Source of the DNA: Thermoproteus sp. UBA157
GTDB lineage: Archaea > Thermoproteota > Thermoprotei > Thermoproteales > Thermoproteaceae
NCBI GenBank assembly: GCA_002497345.1
Contig: DANS01000020.1
Location: 254-14,641, forward strand
Length of the DNA: 14,388 nucleotides
Reading direction: 5' to 3'
In this document: positions 13,579-14,388 of the stretch, piece after piece
How positions within the stretch are numbered: the stretch's first letter is position 1
Layout of the letters: each line of letters opens with the position of its first letter
Notes under the pieces: generated by a model
Seen by the model: the letters and a program-made list of their open reading frames with translations, nothing else
Databases searched by the model: none
What the model was told of the DNA's origin: nothing
Translations under genes and position numbers: made by a program

Positions 13579-13950
13579 TAAACCGCTCCACAACACGCTG
13601 TTAAGCCTATGAAGCCTCTATGAAATCGCTAATCCGTGATCGACTCATCGCCATAAAGCGCTCTCAGCAATGACGCCAAGTTGTTATCCCCTATATCTCA
13701 GATCTATGTTTAGTTTACAAATGACAGCACCATATGGGTAGTTGTCGGTGCATGTCGTCCGCCAATTTACGGCGCAATAACAGCGCTAGCTTGTTCGGCG
13801 AGATTTGGGTGTGCCGCATGTATTGCGTCATATTAGCAGCGCGGAGCGCACTTGCTGGCTGCTGCGGAAAATGCCCGAGCACGCAAATGTATAGACAATA
13901 TCCTTGGCTGTGTTGGATCAAGGTATTATGTGCACAATTACGGCGACCGA
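13579..13950. other. low-GC gap without a convincing gene
   Basis: Together with the remnant this makes a 520-base stretch (13464-13983) between the ABC gene and the last gene. By hand count 13621-13920 is 147/300 GC, well below neighbouring genes. Open frames on both strands (plus 13734-13970, minus 13921-13715) have cysteine-rich, CGC/TGC-rich codon use unlike the rest of the window, and neither has a promoter at the expected spacing, so I do not call them. A weak inverted repeat AGCAGC/GCTGCT (13835-13840, 13858-13863) is the only structure seen. A highly structured stable RNA would be expected to be GC-rich in a hyperthermophile, which argues against one. Confidence 0.45.
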
Positions 13951-13954
13951 CAAG

Positions 13955-13964
13955 CTTTTTAAAG
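13955..13964 (+). promoter_or_regulatory. TATA box for the terminal membrane-protein gene
   Basis: CTTTTTAAAG, centred about 24 bases before the GTG at 13984, which decides that start. Confidence 0.55.
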
Positions 13965-13983
13965 AGATGATGACATTCAAGCC

Positions 13984-14349
13984 GTGGCGGGCGTCCTGGG
14001 AGGCCTTCTGGCCGACAACTACGTCACCTTCGGCGTCTTGCTCAGCAGCTATCTGCTCATACCCGCCTACCTTGGCCTCTGTAGGGGCGCCCCCGCGTGG
14101 GCTAAGGGAGCGGGCGCGGCCGCCGCGGCGGCGTTAGCCGCCGTCTTCGCGTCGCTGGTATTAGGCGTCCGCCAGCCCGAGCTGTACTTCTTCGCGATTT
14201 TCCTCCTCTTCGCCGCGGCCCAAGTCGCGGCGTTGCCCTACCGCCGGAGGGAGCCGCGCTTATACACGGCGTTGCAGATGGCCCTCATAGCCACCTTGGC
14301 CGCCTTGATCCTGCTATTCCAGAAGATGGCCCTTCTAGGCGCCGCTTAA
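13984..14349 (+). CDS. small four-helix membrane protein, uncharacterised
   Basis: 121 residues, GTG start chosen from the TATA box at 13955-13964. Four hydrophobic segments are visible at ~13-33, ~42-62 (an alanine run), ~66-84 and ~93-113. They are separated by short loops, of which the one between the last two is basic (PYRRREPR, 86-92). There is no signal peptide and no catalytic motif. Length and topology would suit a small integral membrane protein or accessory subunit. It is not recognisably an FtsX-type permease, which would be larger and carry a big extracytoplasmic domain, so it does not obviously complete the upstream ABC ATPase. Family unknown. The last 39 bases of the window after it hold nothing I can identify. 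Confidence 0.7.
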   Translation: MAGVLGGLLADNYVTFGVLLSSYLLIPAYLGLCRGAPAWAKGAGAAAAAALAAVFASLVLGVRQPELYFFAIFLLFAAAQVAALPYRRREPRLYTALQMALIATLAALILLFQKMALLGAA

Positions 14350-14388
14350 CCCCCGCCGGCGCCTGTGTACGGCGTTATATCTCTAGCC

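Noticed and set aside
13579..13950. Low-GC gap as a structured stable RNA (for example RNase P or SRP RNA)
   Set aside because: Stable RNAs in hyperthermophiles are strongly GC-rich, and no long stems are visible; about 49% GC argues against it.
13715..13970. Overlapping plus and minus frames in the low-GC gap
   Set aside because: Neither has a TATA box or Shine-Dalgarno site at a sensible distance, both are rich in Cys/Met with atypical codons, and they overlap each other. Described as part of the gap instead.
13967..13973. ATGATGA resembling a C box of a C/D sRNA on the plus strand
   Set aside because: No CTGA box follows within about 60 bases, and the element lies between a good TATA box and a leaderless start.
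1..14388. CRISPR arrays, insertion sequences, tRNA genes, integrase attachment sites
   Set aside because: I looked for regularly spaced repeats, transposase or integrase motifs, terminal inverted repeats and tRNA-like cloverleaf segments and found none I could support.

Overview
The window reads like the chromosome of a hyperthermophilic crenarchaeon of the Thermoproteales (Thermoproteus/Pyrobaculum type). The grounds are archaeal-only families (archaeal phosphoglycerate mutase, NreA, DUF1634, DUF2250), GC-rich coding DNA that uses AGG for Arg and ATA for Ile, frequent GTG starts, and a TATA-like box centred about 22-27 bases upstream of most starts with almost no Shine-Dalgarno sites, i.e. 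mostly leaderless mRNAs. Genus-level placement is inference.

Layout. 1-33 is the extreme 5' end of a leftward gene. 133-663 is a rightward GNAT N-acetyltransferase of the archaeal RimI/Ard1 type. From 4078 down to 785 runs a leftward block: a TauE/SafE permease, its DUF1634 membrane partner, a DUF2250-type winged-helix protein and cutA, tightly coupled by 4-base overlaps or a 3-base gap, followed by apgM, which has its own TATA box inside the 3' end of cutA. A divergent promoter pair separates tauE from a rightward HD-domain phosphohydrolase (4152-4973). Next comes an uncharacterised cluster: a 319-residue cysteine-rich protein (leftward, 5006-5965), divergent from a 126-residue helical protein and an overlapping 58-residue protein (rightward, 5995-6536). 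The two divergent starts are only 29 bases apart. Then come an ornithine cyclodeaminase/alanine dehydrogenase-family enzyme (6564-7427), an AT-rich spacer with a tandem 10-base repeat, a B12-domain-type radical SAM protein (7589-9223), and nreA converging on it (9213-10355).

The right-hand part is cell-surface biology: a secreted, C-terminally anchored 704-residue Ig/CARDB-like protein (10681-12795) overlaps a MacB/LolD-type ABC ATPase (12777-13463), with no permease gene in the window. This pair is flanked by two odd stretches: a GC-rich one (10400-10639) that may hold the decayed stalk-plus-anchor end of another surface protein, and a roughly 49% GC one (13579-13950) next to a short leftward coding remnant. 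A small four-helix membrane protein (13984-14349) closes the window.

I see no rRNA, tRNA, CRISPR array, intact mobile element or recognisable defence system. The best candidates for something undescribed are the 5006-6536 cluster with its interlocked divergent promoters, the permease-less surface-protein/ABC pair, and the low-GC gap.
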